DNA from: Eretmocerus hayati
Taxonomy: Eukaryota > Arthropoda > Insecta > Hymenoptera > Aphelinidae
Assembly: GCA_029851415.1 (NCBI GenBank)
Contig: CM056742.1
Span: 57,476,454-57,540,453 of the forward strand
Reading direction: 5' to 3'
DNA length: 64,000 bases
Position numbers and translations under genes: made by a program. The notes under the pieces were generated by a model. The model did not search any database, was not told where the DNA came from, and saw only the letters and a list, made by a program, of their open reading frames with translations. Within the stretch, counting starts at the first letter, position 1; every line of letters begins with the position of its first letter. Positions 46,130 through 57,240 of the stretch are shown here, piece by piece.

Positions 46130-46560
46130 GAGAGCGATTCAAGCTTTCTAACGTAGGGTTATTTCAGAGAAATTTGGAGTTGGTTGAAACGAAATTCTTC
46201 ATGGGATTACTTGAGTACATCTTAGATGGAGCTTTTGGTGGAAATTTTGATGATTTCCTGAAAATTCGAATATATGAAGATTGAATGTAACTTGGTATTA
46301 ACCAATCGGTAGATTGAGCCGATAAACACATGGCTTAGGTAAGCAAGACCGCAGTGAAACAACAAAAGGAGGAAGATATTTTACTATCAAGGTACAAATT
46401 TTAGCAATTTTATCTCAAAAGGCCTTTGAAATAAATTCGACCGGGACAAGAGAGCTGACAAATCACTGATATCACCTCTAAATAACTCCCCACGACTTAC
46501 AGGAAACGAAAATTGATTAAGTGAACTGTACAAGAGGAAGCGTACTACGCGAAAATACTA
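46130..46560. repeat. ~325-bp repeat family, copy 3 (partial)
   Basis: Shares GGAGCTTTTGGTGGAAATTT, TTAACCAATCGGTAGATTGA and GCTGACAAATCACTGATATC with the copies at 9.9-11.3 and 30.4-31.9 kb. Only one unit and part of the tail are present. Confidence 0.7.
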
Positions 46561-49500
46561 TAATTGGCATAAATTGTGGACCAAAACCTCTTCAAATACT
46601 CACGATATTGTCCATGTAATCTCCCATAAAATTCTATTTTGAGGGGTAATCTAGAAAATTATACACCCCCGCACGCTTTCATTCTCCTAATTGCGAATTT
46701 GTCTTATGGTTGAACAATCAATCGGAAGAATAAATTTCTCACCTCACAAAATGCTGCGAATATCGTAGTATGGCACCGACTTCGTCGATTTTCGAATCAA
46801 TTCACAGTATATCACCTAGAATCCCTTTGATTCGACTAACTGATGGTGAAAAAAAAATAAAAGGGAAAAAACTCATACTAACAATCATATTACTGCTCGA
46901 ATTACAGATAATTCAAATCGATCATCTTGTCAAAATGTACTCGAGCATTGAAATGATAGTACGAAAGAATCACAAATCATGATTAGAGGTTATCGAGACA
47001 AAATTTGGAGATATCACAATTCATAGTGGAATAGTAGACCTGATTTTCGAGATGAGAAAGACATATCTACATTGAATTATGTACAAAAGTAAAAACATGA
47101 ATCCCAAAATCATGACATAACTGAGGTAGTGAGAACTAAAAGTATCGATCCTAGAATCGTAATATAGTCAGACAATCATAGATAAATCATGATAATAATT
47201 TAGAAGAATTTACGAAGCAAAACTTGAAAAGAAAATTCTTCGACGAGACGTCGGTATACGATAACTTTTTTGACGACACTCGATGTCTTCTATTGTGACG
47301 CGGCCTTGGTGGAGGGGAGCGGGTGGCAACCACACCAGCGGCGGCGACGATACGGATATTGAAAGACCATGCCCCTGCATACAAACACGATAATAGTTGA
47401 GAAGACAGGCTTGAAATAATATCGAGGGATATAAAGATTTCGCACCGACAACGTATATCGGTGCGCTCGTGTATGTAAACACCGACATTCTCGAAAACGG
47501 AATGCGAGCTCGAACTTGATATAGAGATGACGTATCACCGCAACAAATCATGGCGGCCCTCAAGAAATAATATTAACTCGTGATGAAGAGAGGGCCATAT
47601 TCTTGAAACTCATCGACGAGAATAATTAGATGAACAACTGTAATACAACTCTCTCGTAATCTTTGAAATTCTGGTTCCATCTTGCCGCGTTAATGACGTT
47701 GCGAGGTTGGGATATTAGTATACTTATATTACTCATGATTTGCCGAGCAAACGAGTTGCATAACTTACCATTTGCAACTATATATATATGATACTGCTCT
47801 GCTACCCTGTTTGCGCTGGACGCGCCACTTACGTGTTCCTCGGATCGATCGAACACCTCGTATTTTCGATCGATGAATCGGGGATACTGCTGTCGGGAAA
47901 ATCTGCATTAGAATTTCACTAACAAAAAGGGCATGCTATGGCCTCATGTTGTTCAAAGAAAATTATTTTGAGCACGAATATATCGTTTTATATATGCAAG
48001 ATAAACTCATAAGTGAATTATATCGAAATTTCGTATTTCTACATACCAATCGATGCGCACGCTGGTACACAGGCAATTTTTGCTATGGCTACATGTATGT
48101 GGGCTCAAATTAAAGATATTGGATTATATTATATGCCCGAACGATAATATAGCCCAGAAAAATCGGCTTACCCATGCGTGTACCTAATCGAACGTTAATT
48201 TTACGAAAGTTCTATCTTTAAAACAAGCATGCAGGATCTCGTGATATCTTGAATATATAATTGAAATCTATTGATCCAATACTACTTTCTGATCGATATT
48301 ATATATATCCAAGTGGCACTTTAGGCAAAAACTTCGATTTTGAACGGGAGCACCTGAAAATATTTAAAATAATATTGGGGAAGAAAATTATCAGGGTGAT
48401 CTCTCATGAAAAGATTGTCGTTCGATTAAATTACTCATTCATTGATTGTAACTATATTTCAAACCACAGTCTCAACCGTGTACATAGAAATATTGAAATT
48501 TGTCCATATATTGGTATTTTCATGATTTTATATGATTTTATATGTGATATTGGTATACTAACTGCCTCGTCTATCTGTAACATATAATAAGTGTGATCTG
48601 TTTCCTACCAAATTTCCTATTGACTTTGTGTGTAATGAATTATTATATGACGGTGTTCGGACCACCGCAAAGACTCGAATACGCGTGGTTTTTGGCTCAT
48701 CGCACAGAGTTGGATTGTGAAAGGTTGATTTTCTAGCGCGGACACGATAAAATTTCCTACTTGTGAAAACCTACACGATCCATAAGCACTGGGTAATGCG
48801 GGTCGGTCGTGAGTCAATTCCCCATCCTGGGTAAAGGGACGGCCGACTCACACTTGGCAGTGTGCCTGGATTTTATGATTTATGAGCCACCGCGAGCTAA
48901 TACAACGCCCAAGTATTTCGTCCCTGTCTATGCAGGTTTATTCATACCGGGGCCGCGATTGTTGCCTAATCTCATTCCAAATACATCTCGAGGATGCCTC
49001 ATGGTGGGATTCTTTATATTCTAATATAATATCGCATCCGGGCGATGACTTACTTGTATCTCGGGGAGATCTGCTCGTTCGTGGGTATATAGATTTTCGG
49101 AAGTATTGCCACTTTGGCTTTTCAGGAGCAAGAGAGCGAGCTTTGCTCGCGCAGCGATTCATATCCCCTCGGACGGCCAGAGCCCCACTTCGAGACACTT
49201 TTCGGCGGCTCCGACCCTGCGTCGACATAGACACGCGTAATTACAAGTACATGCAAATATCTTTCCGAATATCGGGATCGATTGGTTGAATTATAGTATC
49301 AGTGAATCGATGAGGAATCGATTGGAAAGGGTATGGATCTATAACGGCTATATATATATATATATATATATGTTATGACGAGCGGTGCGATGGAATTGAT
49401 CTAATGTGCATATATAGATGCGTGGTGGTTAATACACAAAATTGCAAGCATATATGGGTTAGTATTAGTATTACCGACACCAACGTATATGATTCTACTT

Positions 49501-49856
49501 ACACGACTGGTCTGATGGTCATCTGCACAAGTGGCTGACTGAAAATTCTTATTTTTGAAACTTCTTAAATTATCTGAAAATTGCGGACGTTGCAACGTAT
49601 TACTAAATAATAGTAACGATGCAACCCGTCAATAAATGGCATCGCGAAGTGGATGATGAAATTGGAGTGAAAAATGATGGAAATGTAAGAAACATAAATA
49701 CACCACATAAATAGATATAAGGCAAATGGGGAAGTCTACAAAGTGACACTGAAGCCGGAAAACTCTTCAAATCTGTGTAAATTGACCTGCGCCCACACCA
49801 CCAAATCTGCTGCGAATCGCTCAGCAGAAACATAACATTGAAAACGATGTACTCAC
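46561..49856. other. No recognised gene
   Basis: AT-rich, with a (TA)n run at about 49350-49370. ORFs of 60-135 codons on both strands overlap and have no domains. A slightly GC-richer stretch (47280-47560, 48900-49230) has open frames in several registers, which argues against coding. Confidence 0.45.
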
Positions 49857-49968
49857 CTGTGCAAACAAAAGATGAGAGCATGGAGACCAACATCGTGAGG
49901 TGTATATAATACCCGGCACAAACTGTCACAGCAAGAAACACCACAGGAAGGAAAATATATTGAAACAC
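49857..49968 (-). CDS. Candidate signal-peptide exon with strong donor
   Basis: ATG at 49968 encodes a hydrophobic start (MFQYIFLPVVFLAVTVCAG) that looks like a secretion signal. The exon ends at ACAG|GTGAGT, one base into a codon. A possible next exon begins after CGCAG at about 49800. If real, this is the first exon of a small secreted protein. No family recognised. Confidence 0.3.
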
Positions 49969-50259
49969 GTGTTTTCACGGCTGATACCCCGACACGTGCA
50001 ACGATGATGACAACAGTAAGAGCACGCGGCGAGGACCAAAACGGACATGCGCGCGCCAGAGGGCGTTGGGTGGGTCGCAAGGAGAAGAATAGCGGAACAC
50101 TGACCAGTGACCCCGTGCTCGTGATACGTGAGATAGAATCTTCCAAACTAACATAAGATTTGAGATCTGAACAATATAGACCTGCAAAAAACTTCAGAGT
50201 ATACTCATGACCCCTCATTGCGAACTGTTTTATAAAACATGCGTCACTTCTAAACTCAC

Positions 50260-50359
50260 CTGTTGCGAGGGGCACAATATATACTGAACGCTCAAGAGCT
50301 AGAAACAAATGGCATATGATTAGGGCGCGGGAGTATTTATCACGGGTTAACAAATACAA
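50260..50359 (-). CDS. Candidate exon with strong donor
   Basis: ATG at 50359 opens 33 codons (ending VYIVPLAT) that stop at ACAG|GTGAGT, the same donor string and the same phase as the exon at 49857. A TATA-like string (GTATATATTG) lies inside. The two may be tandem or alternative 5' exons. Evidence is limited to splice signals. Confidence 0.22.
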
Positions 50360-50399
50360 TTAAAACTAGCAGATCGTCCCGCGATTCATTAAAGAATAA

Positions 50400-52800
50400 A
50401 GTTGAGGACGTTTCATCTTTAAGCGGTAATGAGAGCAGCCTTGTTAGCACATCACGATAGATAACAAATCAACGATTTGAGAACTGATTCTTGATCTTGA
50501 TTCGTATGATTTGCCGGCAATTGTTCTATATCAATGCTCATAAAAATTAAGTTAGTAATGAAACATGGAAGCCTTTGTACAGAATACACACTAAAAAGGA
50601 GTACTGAAATTCAGAAATTCTTCAATACGATTCATTGAATTTTTCAGTGAAATTCTACTGGATAAGGGATCCAGGGCAAAAGTTTTAGAATTTATTGATT
50701 CTCTATCAATTCGTTCTGAATACATTGGATCTAAACAAAAATTCGCCGAATCAGTGATTCACAACGACAATTACTGGTACTTTAATAAACTCGTCTCGAA
50801 TACTCATTAGTGCATTACAAGAAATATTTGGAATTTCGAATCATTACCTCAGAAACTTGGCACAAACACATCTCACGTGTAGATGTATGTACTTTACAAT
50901 TTCAAGTATGACTCGTTTATCAGCTCCACGAAGCGCATTAACTACAATAAAGCAGAGAATACATTCAGCACTTGGAGAAATGGCGGCAAGCCGTGCCTCG
51001 CCACCTAAATTTTTGCCCAAATTCTCGGACGATTCATTCAGTGAACAATAAATTATGTCGTCCCTGTCACGTAACTTAATAGCATACCATGAGATTTTGC
51101 GCACATATAACTGAAGGACATTGCTTCCATACTATGGGAGATTTGCGATCAAGAACATTGCCAAAATTTTAGAAAAAAAGGGATCAGACGAGTCTCTGAC
51201 GTTCACCAGTTCGATGATGAAATGACTACGCGAGCATAATTCTCGATATGCGAGAGAATGTTTCAGTCTGACTATAGCGAAATCCGAAGCGAGGAATGAT
51301 GGGTCCAGGAATTGAATTATGCATGAAAGCAATGAACGCTCAGTTTATCCATTGATCTAATTCATTTTATTCATAGTGGGCATTTTCGAAACCCAGCGTT
51401 AGTAATAACTTAAGTATCCGTTCAACGTCCGAATGGGAAGATTAAAAATGCGATAGATCAACCTCTTCGGAAGTTCAAAAAAAAGTTTTTTTCGGAAAAA
51501 CTGTGGATTTCCATAGCACGGTGTTGCAAACGGTCCTTGCTCAAAATCGGGAGAAATGCGGAGATTTTCTTGTTTCAATATGACCTCAGAATGTTCGTGG
51601 GAATCAGTGATAAAAACCCCATTATCCATTTCCGATTATGCAACGAAAAAACCGGACTGAACGAATCAAATTCGATGAGAATCACCGTTATCCATATGCG
51701 AGCCAGAATATCGTGAAACCTGAAGCACTGCATGTAATGGAAATACAAGTTCCAAGACACACTTAGACATCTGTTTTAGTGGTATAGTGGATATATCTCC
51801 AGTCTACGACTAGAAGTTCTCCAATTCAAATCTTATCACGGATATAGTAGAGACTTCGAAACGTGTTTCTCAGGTAACTAACTTCAAAGTGTAGTTCTCG
51901 CGTACGCTTACGGCCCAAAATATATTTCTTTAAAATTGAAAACCGTTACTCTATCAGCGTTCAAAATATTCTAAATGAATTCAAATGGTGTACTGAGATT
52001 TCAATACGAGTTATTAAAAAGTAACTTCTCCCCAGTGTAAAGGATCGATGATTTCATACTAGAGAATAGCGAACGCACTTAGCTGTTATATCGACCAATT
52101 TGCGATAATCTGGAATCATTAATCGTATTTGTGCACGCTCTGACCTTTTCTTGGTATACTTACGAAAGCAGAGAGTATGAATTGCTCAATTCACGGTGTA
52201 CGCCAACCGCGATCCGAGATAGGTCTACTTCGCTAATATGAGATTCGCGATCGAGCCGTTGGTTGATGGTCGATCCCTGATCTTTCGATGCTCTGAAATA
52301 GGATTCATAGAAGAATTCGAATGCAGGATCGCTGCGATTTCCTCGAATTGTGCGGCAGGGGTCTAATTATGCGTGGCCAAGATTAATAGGATTTCTGAGA
52401 ATACAGATTAGAATATTTAAGAAAAAGATAAGAAAAAATGAAGTCTTGAAAAATAGCTTGATACAACATCATTAAGAGTTTTATTGAATTCGGTTTACAA
52501 TGAGTGTAAAAATGCCAATTGCCTGACCCGGTCACGAGGATATTGTGTATAGCGCATAATTAGAATTATATGTGAACGATGAATGTAAACAAATGTAGTA
52601 CATGAAATGAGAATGCTAGATTAGACACATTGTGAGTATACATCCTTTCAAATACATGGATGTAATATAATTCTATATTCGGAACTCAAGTGGCGCGATG
52701 CATCAAATGTGGAATTGGGAAATTGAACGCAAAAGACTTGCCTTGAGAATAAGAGGCGATGCTGCGGAAACCGTCATGTAAGGAACTTTACGACCTCACA
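50400..52800. other. No recognised gene
   Basis: AT-rich sequence; short ORFs on both strands without domains. A tRNA-like fragment lies at 51773-51850. Confidence 0.45.
51773..51850 (+). other. Degenerate tRNA-like fragment
   Basis: An A-box-like TTAGTGGTATAGTGG is followed about 30 bases on by CTACGAC (anticodon-loop-like) and a decayed B box (AATTCAAATCT). Acceptor and T stems do not pair well. Probably a tRNA pseudogene. Confidence 0.4.
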
Positions 52801-52817
52801 CACACACATGCATTCTG

Positions 52818-53757
52818 ATGCGTAGACATCGACGGGAATCTGTGAGAAAATCAAGAGATATCAAACCTATAGGCAAAGAAAATGAAAAGGGCATCAGCGG
52901 GCTGATGCATCAGTTGAACACCAGCACCCCCGACGAACAGAACTCGATGCTGCTAATCATGAACTATAATACAACCGAAGTTCAAATAAGTGATGATCAA
53001 AATCGGTCAAATAATTCGGTCTTGAGCGATCTAACAGCTGACGAAATGCAAATAATGAATGAACTTTGCGATTTGGAAGTGAACGTTGCTATGGACTATT
53101 CAGGCAACACGAGTGGCCCTGTACTCGACGAGCGATACAATGCAACTCACGGATCTTGGGGTAATAATGTGGAACAAATTGGAGAAGATACAATCGAGAA
53201 CCAAAGTATCAAAGAAATAGAATCTGATCTGAAGAAATGTGAACAGTTAGATGACGCTACTCAATCTAGAGATATAATATGGCATATCTACCACTGTTGA
53301 AAAAACATGCAACATCAGGTCATCGGGTAGGAAATGACGCAACGTCAACGCATCATGCTCAAGAGAGGATATGGTGAGAGCTAGATATTCAAATATCGAG
53401 GAACTACGAATACAATCCGAGAATAACAATCCAAACCTTAACCATCCTTTTTGGCAAAATTTGAAAGCCTTTGTTTGTGTATGATCGGTGTTTTGGACAA
53501 AAGAAAAACAGGGTATCATATGCCCTTTTTCATACGTTGATGAAAAGTACAAAAACCTGGGATACAAAATGAATTCCAAACATGTTTTGATTAGAAGTTA
53601 CAGAAACCCGCAAATGCCGGTTTGCACTATATGTCATGAGAGTCGTTACCACGTACAAGACGCGGAAAAATGTGAATTTCATGTGAAAACCTATTTTGAG
53701 TTGAATATAGAGTCGGAACAAGGAGAGATGAAAGAAATTATAGATGTGTGGCCTTAA
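52818..53757 (+). CDS. Two unrecognised ORFs, possibly one broken or spliced gene
   Basis: First ORF 52818-53300, 160 codons: a basic start (MRRHRRESVRKSRDIKPIG), then an acidic, Asn/Glu-rich body. Second ORF 53488-53757: aromatic and Cys/His-containing (CTICHESRYHVQDAEKCEFH), a possible small zinc site; its frame extends upstream to about 53355 across one in-frame TGA. The two are in different frames. A polypurine tract and LTR fragment lie downstream and a copy of that tract directly follows the second ORF, so these may be ORFs of a retroelement 3' region. No family is recognised; a host gene with an intron near 53300 is the alternative. Confidence 0.35.
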
Positions 53758-53783
53758 ATTTCAAATATCATTCGATATCAAAT

Positions 53784-53800
53784 GGAATAAGGAGGGAGGG
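53784..53800 (+). other. Copy of the polypurine tract
   Basis: GGAATAAGGAGGGAGG here is identical over 16 bp to the tract at 55089-55104, but no LTR follows. Confidence 0.6.
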
Positions 53801-53914
53801 ATATGTTGAATGAATCGAATATAATGTAATAAGAAACCTTGATTGAAATTCGCGATTTCGGAAAACCACAAAAAAGGGAACATATATTTTTTCCTAGTTA
53901 GTAGGACGTCGTTA

Positions 53915-54825
53915 TCAATATCGAGTAAATTTAGAATTCTGATGAATCATGATAGCTCAGGAAAGTACAAAAAATATTCGTGTGATCCCGATATCGAGTA
54001 AATTTGAATTCTGACAAATCATCAAAGCCCAGAAAGTACGAAAAATATCAGTGTGATTTCAATATCGAGTAAAATTAGAATCCTGATGAATCATGAAAGC
54101 TCAGGAAAGTACAAAAAAATTAGTGTAATTTCAATGTCGAGTAAGCTTAGAATTTTGATGATCATAAAAACGCAAAAAAATACAAAATATCAGTGTGAGT
54201 CAATATCAAGTAAGATTTGGAATTTCATGGATTACGAAAGCTCAGAAAAATACAAAAGTAGTGCGATTTCAATATCGAATAAATTTAGAATTTCGATGAC
54301 CATAAAACGCAGAAAACTACAAAAATATTAGTGTGAGTTCAATATCAAGTAAGGTTTGGAATTTTATGGATTACGAAAGCTCAGGAAAATACAAAAGTTG
54401 TGCGATTTCAATATCGAATAAATTTAGAATTTTGATAACCATAAAAACGCAGAAAAATACAAAAGTATCAGTGTGAGCTCAATATCAAGTAAGGTTTGGA
54501 ATTTTATGGATTACGAAAGCTCAGGAAAATACAAAAGTTGTGCGATTTCAATATCGAATAAATTTAGAATTTTGATAACCATAAAAACGCAGAAAAATAC
54601 AAAAATATTAGTGTGAGTTCAATATCAAGTAAGGTTTGGAATTTTATGGATTACGAAAGCTCAGGAAAATACAAAAGTTGTGCGATTTCAATATCGAATA
54701 AATTTAGAATTTTGATAACCATAAAAACGCAGAAAAATACAAAAGTATCAGTGTGAGCTCAATATCAAGTAAGATTTAGAGTTTTAAGAATTACGAAAGC
54801 CCAGGAAAATACAAGAGGAACTTCG
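53915..54825. repeat. ~70-bp tandem array with a 140-bp higher-order unit
   Basis: Monomers of about 70 bp share TCAATATC(A/G)A(A/G)TAA..GAATTTTGA. In the right half two monomer types alternate, one with GGATTACGAAAGCTCAGG and one with CATAAAAACGCAG. This gives an exact 140-bp period, with TCAATATCAAGTAAG at about 54338, 54478, 54618 and 54758. The left units are single-type and more diverged. Confidence 0.92.
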
Positions 54826-55088
54826 ATGAATTACGAAGGGTTTAGAAAATACAAAGGAATATTGGTATATTTTGAGAGACAATCATTATGAAGTGACCTT
54901 AGGAAAAACCAACTATGGAAATATATTGTATGTAATCACAGGATGGAAGTAAATTAAATATGACAGCGAAGGTGAATTCAGTATAAATTAACCTAGGATG
55001 AATTAATGTTATTCACACGTTGAGAGATGCATAATATAACACGCATACAGCATATCTGCCTATCTTGCGAAGGGGTATTCGCCCCTCT

Positions 55089-55104
55089 GGAATAAGGAGG
55101 GAGG
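55089..55104 (+). promoter_or_regulatory. Polypurine tract
   Basis: GGAATAAGGAGGGAGG directly abuts the TGTGACG start of the LTR copy at 55105, as expected for plus-strand DNA priming. Confidence 0.75.
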
Positions 55105-55406
55105 TGTGACGTATGCGACCTCTCTCACATACGCACGATTCTATGCACTAGTGTGAGTGCACAGGCGCGACGCGCCAAAATACAAAAGTATAGCTTGCCA
55201 GCGCTTTAACGTTGATACTCCATGGAAGCCTGCCTCCGACACCACGTCATTCATGTTAGACGCATCATACCGGGAATTTAGTTGCAGATTCTCATGGCGC
55301 AGTCTGCCTAATTTACAGCACTCCAAAGATCATCCATATCGGTTATTTTCTCAGTATGTGAAACGTCAAATCAATAATACAACATGGTATTCAGGCCATG
55401 CAATGG
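55105..55406 (+). repeat. Partial 3' LTR matching the LTR at 21753
   Basis: 302 bp align without indels to 21753-22054, with about a dozen substitutions; similarity ends abruptly after CATGCAATGG. The orientation and the preceding polypurine tract mark it as the start of a 3' LTR. The remaining ~555 bp are missing. Confidence 0.85.
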
Positions 55407-56444
55407 AAACGACTCTGAAAAAGGCTAAAAATCGATGTTCCATCAATTGAATCGCATTTTACCGCATCTCGATGAATCTTTCTGGAAATTCTTTGACATA
55501 CTTTTCAAACATTGACAATTTGGGGCAAAGTATTTGGGTATCGCCAACTTTTCATTTAGGCCCCAGAAAAAATTCTTGGAAACTAGAGATCAATTTTTCT
55601 CATAGGAATTGGCCGAGGAAACGGGAAATTCTCATTCCAACGTGTTTGCCAGAAATAAATACATCGGATATGGATGTTTTCAGACATTCCCAGGTGGTCG
55701 GAAGTGGTCAAAATTGACAAAAACCATTTTCGAAGCAAATTCTGATTCAGTATCTAGCATCTCCTGCGCATGTGCGTCAATTTACGCTCTTGAAACTATT
55801 CCCAATCAGTAACCAGTGTCATTTCCTTTGAAATGACCACTTCACAAAGTCAAATTGATGCATTAAAACCCAAGATCTACCAATTTTTAGAGGGAAAAAA
55901 ATTCAAGGTACCAAATCCGTGAGGCGACTGTAAGCGTGGCGAGCCCAATAATGATTGGATGCTCATATCTCCGCTTTCGCTACATGAAAGTGACTTTGGC
56001 AAGGGGTCATTTTGAAGGAAATCGCGTGGTCTATCGTTTGAGAACAGTCTGAGAACCCAGAAATCACGCGCATTTGCAGAAGATAGTAGTTTATTGTCTA
56101 TGTGGCAAAATTTTCATGCTCATTGTAGTGTAAGATGACCAAGATCGGGACCTAATGATCATTTTTTCCCACTCACTTCGGTGTTAGAAACTGGGGGAAG
56201 TTAGTCCGGGGGCCATATCTGACAAGGGCCGATTCGGCATGCCTAACGGCTTAGTCCCTTCTGGGGTTATGGCAGTCACAGGGTTTAGGGACGTTTGTAC
56301 AATTGCGTTATATGTTCTGGGCATTTCTATGACATGTAATTATCCATTGTTATGAAGAAGATGGTTCATTACCCGTGCGTTTTGTTTCTTGAATCATCTG
56401 TATGTATCGGAATGTTGTTAGTTCGGACATGTGTATAGTGTTAT
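55407..56444. other. No recognised gene
   Basis: About 1 kb following the LTR fragment. Short ORFs (55472-55812) have no domains. Confidence 0.5.
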
Positions 56445-57240
56445 TTGCGTCGAGTGATTGATGGATATGTAGATGTTTTCACGATCATTATGAGGAGGTC
56501 AGAAAGCTTTAGCGAGTCAACGCGAAATCGATGTCAAGAGAAGTCTTGTTATTTTTTGGCGATTATCTCTCACGATGAATGGATCAATGTTTCAATGCGA
56601 GATCATTATCTGAGTCAAGTTGTGATCTTTAGTGTCCATTTCACACTCAATGCAATCTAGTACTTGGAGGCGGAATCAATATGAGCGAAGTTCTTACATA
56701 TACTCGGTGATTATTCACCTTGAGGGATTGTTTAGTGATCGAATGTAAAATCACTCTCCGAGCAGAGTTCAATCGTAGAATCCACTAATATCCCTGACAA
56801 TTATTAAGAGATGAGATAAATATTGCCGATATTGAGTGAAAATTTATAGGAATCAGAAGGTGTTTCAGGAGTGATTCGAATATTTGCTAAATAAATCATT
56901 AGAGAACGTCATCTGAAACTGGTCAGTTTCATCATTGCATGTGGAAGGCATGTTCAGAAATAGTTAATCAGTTATTTGGAATCCAATCCAGTTTCCTCCA
57001 AAACTTCCCGGATACATCATGCGTAGGAGAGTATCTGTCTTCAGTATCTGTGCGAAGTTGTCTTCTCTAGTGATTATCCTCCACTCCAGAAGGTTCAGTG
57101 ATCCGACGCAAAACAAATCCTTAAGTAAAATTTATTGATCTCCTCGGTAGTCATCTGCGACGAGGGTTAGTTGAGCGAACAAGAAACTCGAGGAGTCGTT
57201 GTTAGTCACCACGAGGCTCAAGTTTCGGCCAGGACGAGGG
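56445..57240. repeat. Dispersed repeat family A, copy 2
   Basis: Matches 60575-61640 closely, for example CATTGCATGTGGAAGGCATG, TTTCCTCCAAAACTTCCCG and GTCATCTGCGACGAGGGTTAG. It ends near 57240, where the GC-rich block begins. Confidence 0.75.

Noticed and set aside
49853..50359. A single 168-codon minus-strand protein
   Set aside because: The frame runs through a strong donor site and has no protein features beyond it. The exon interpretation fits better but is itself weak.
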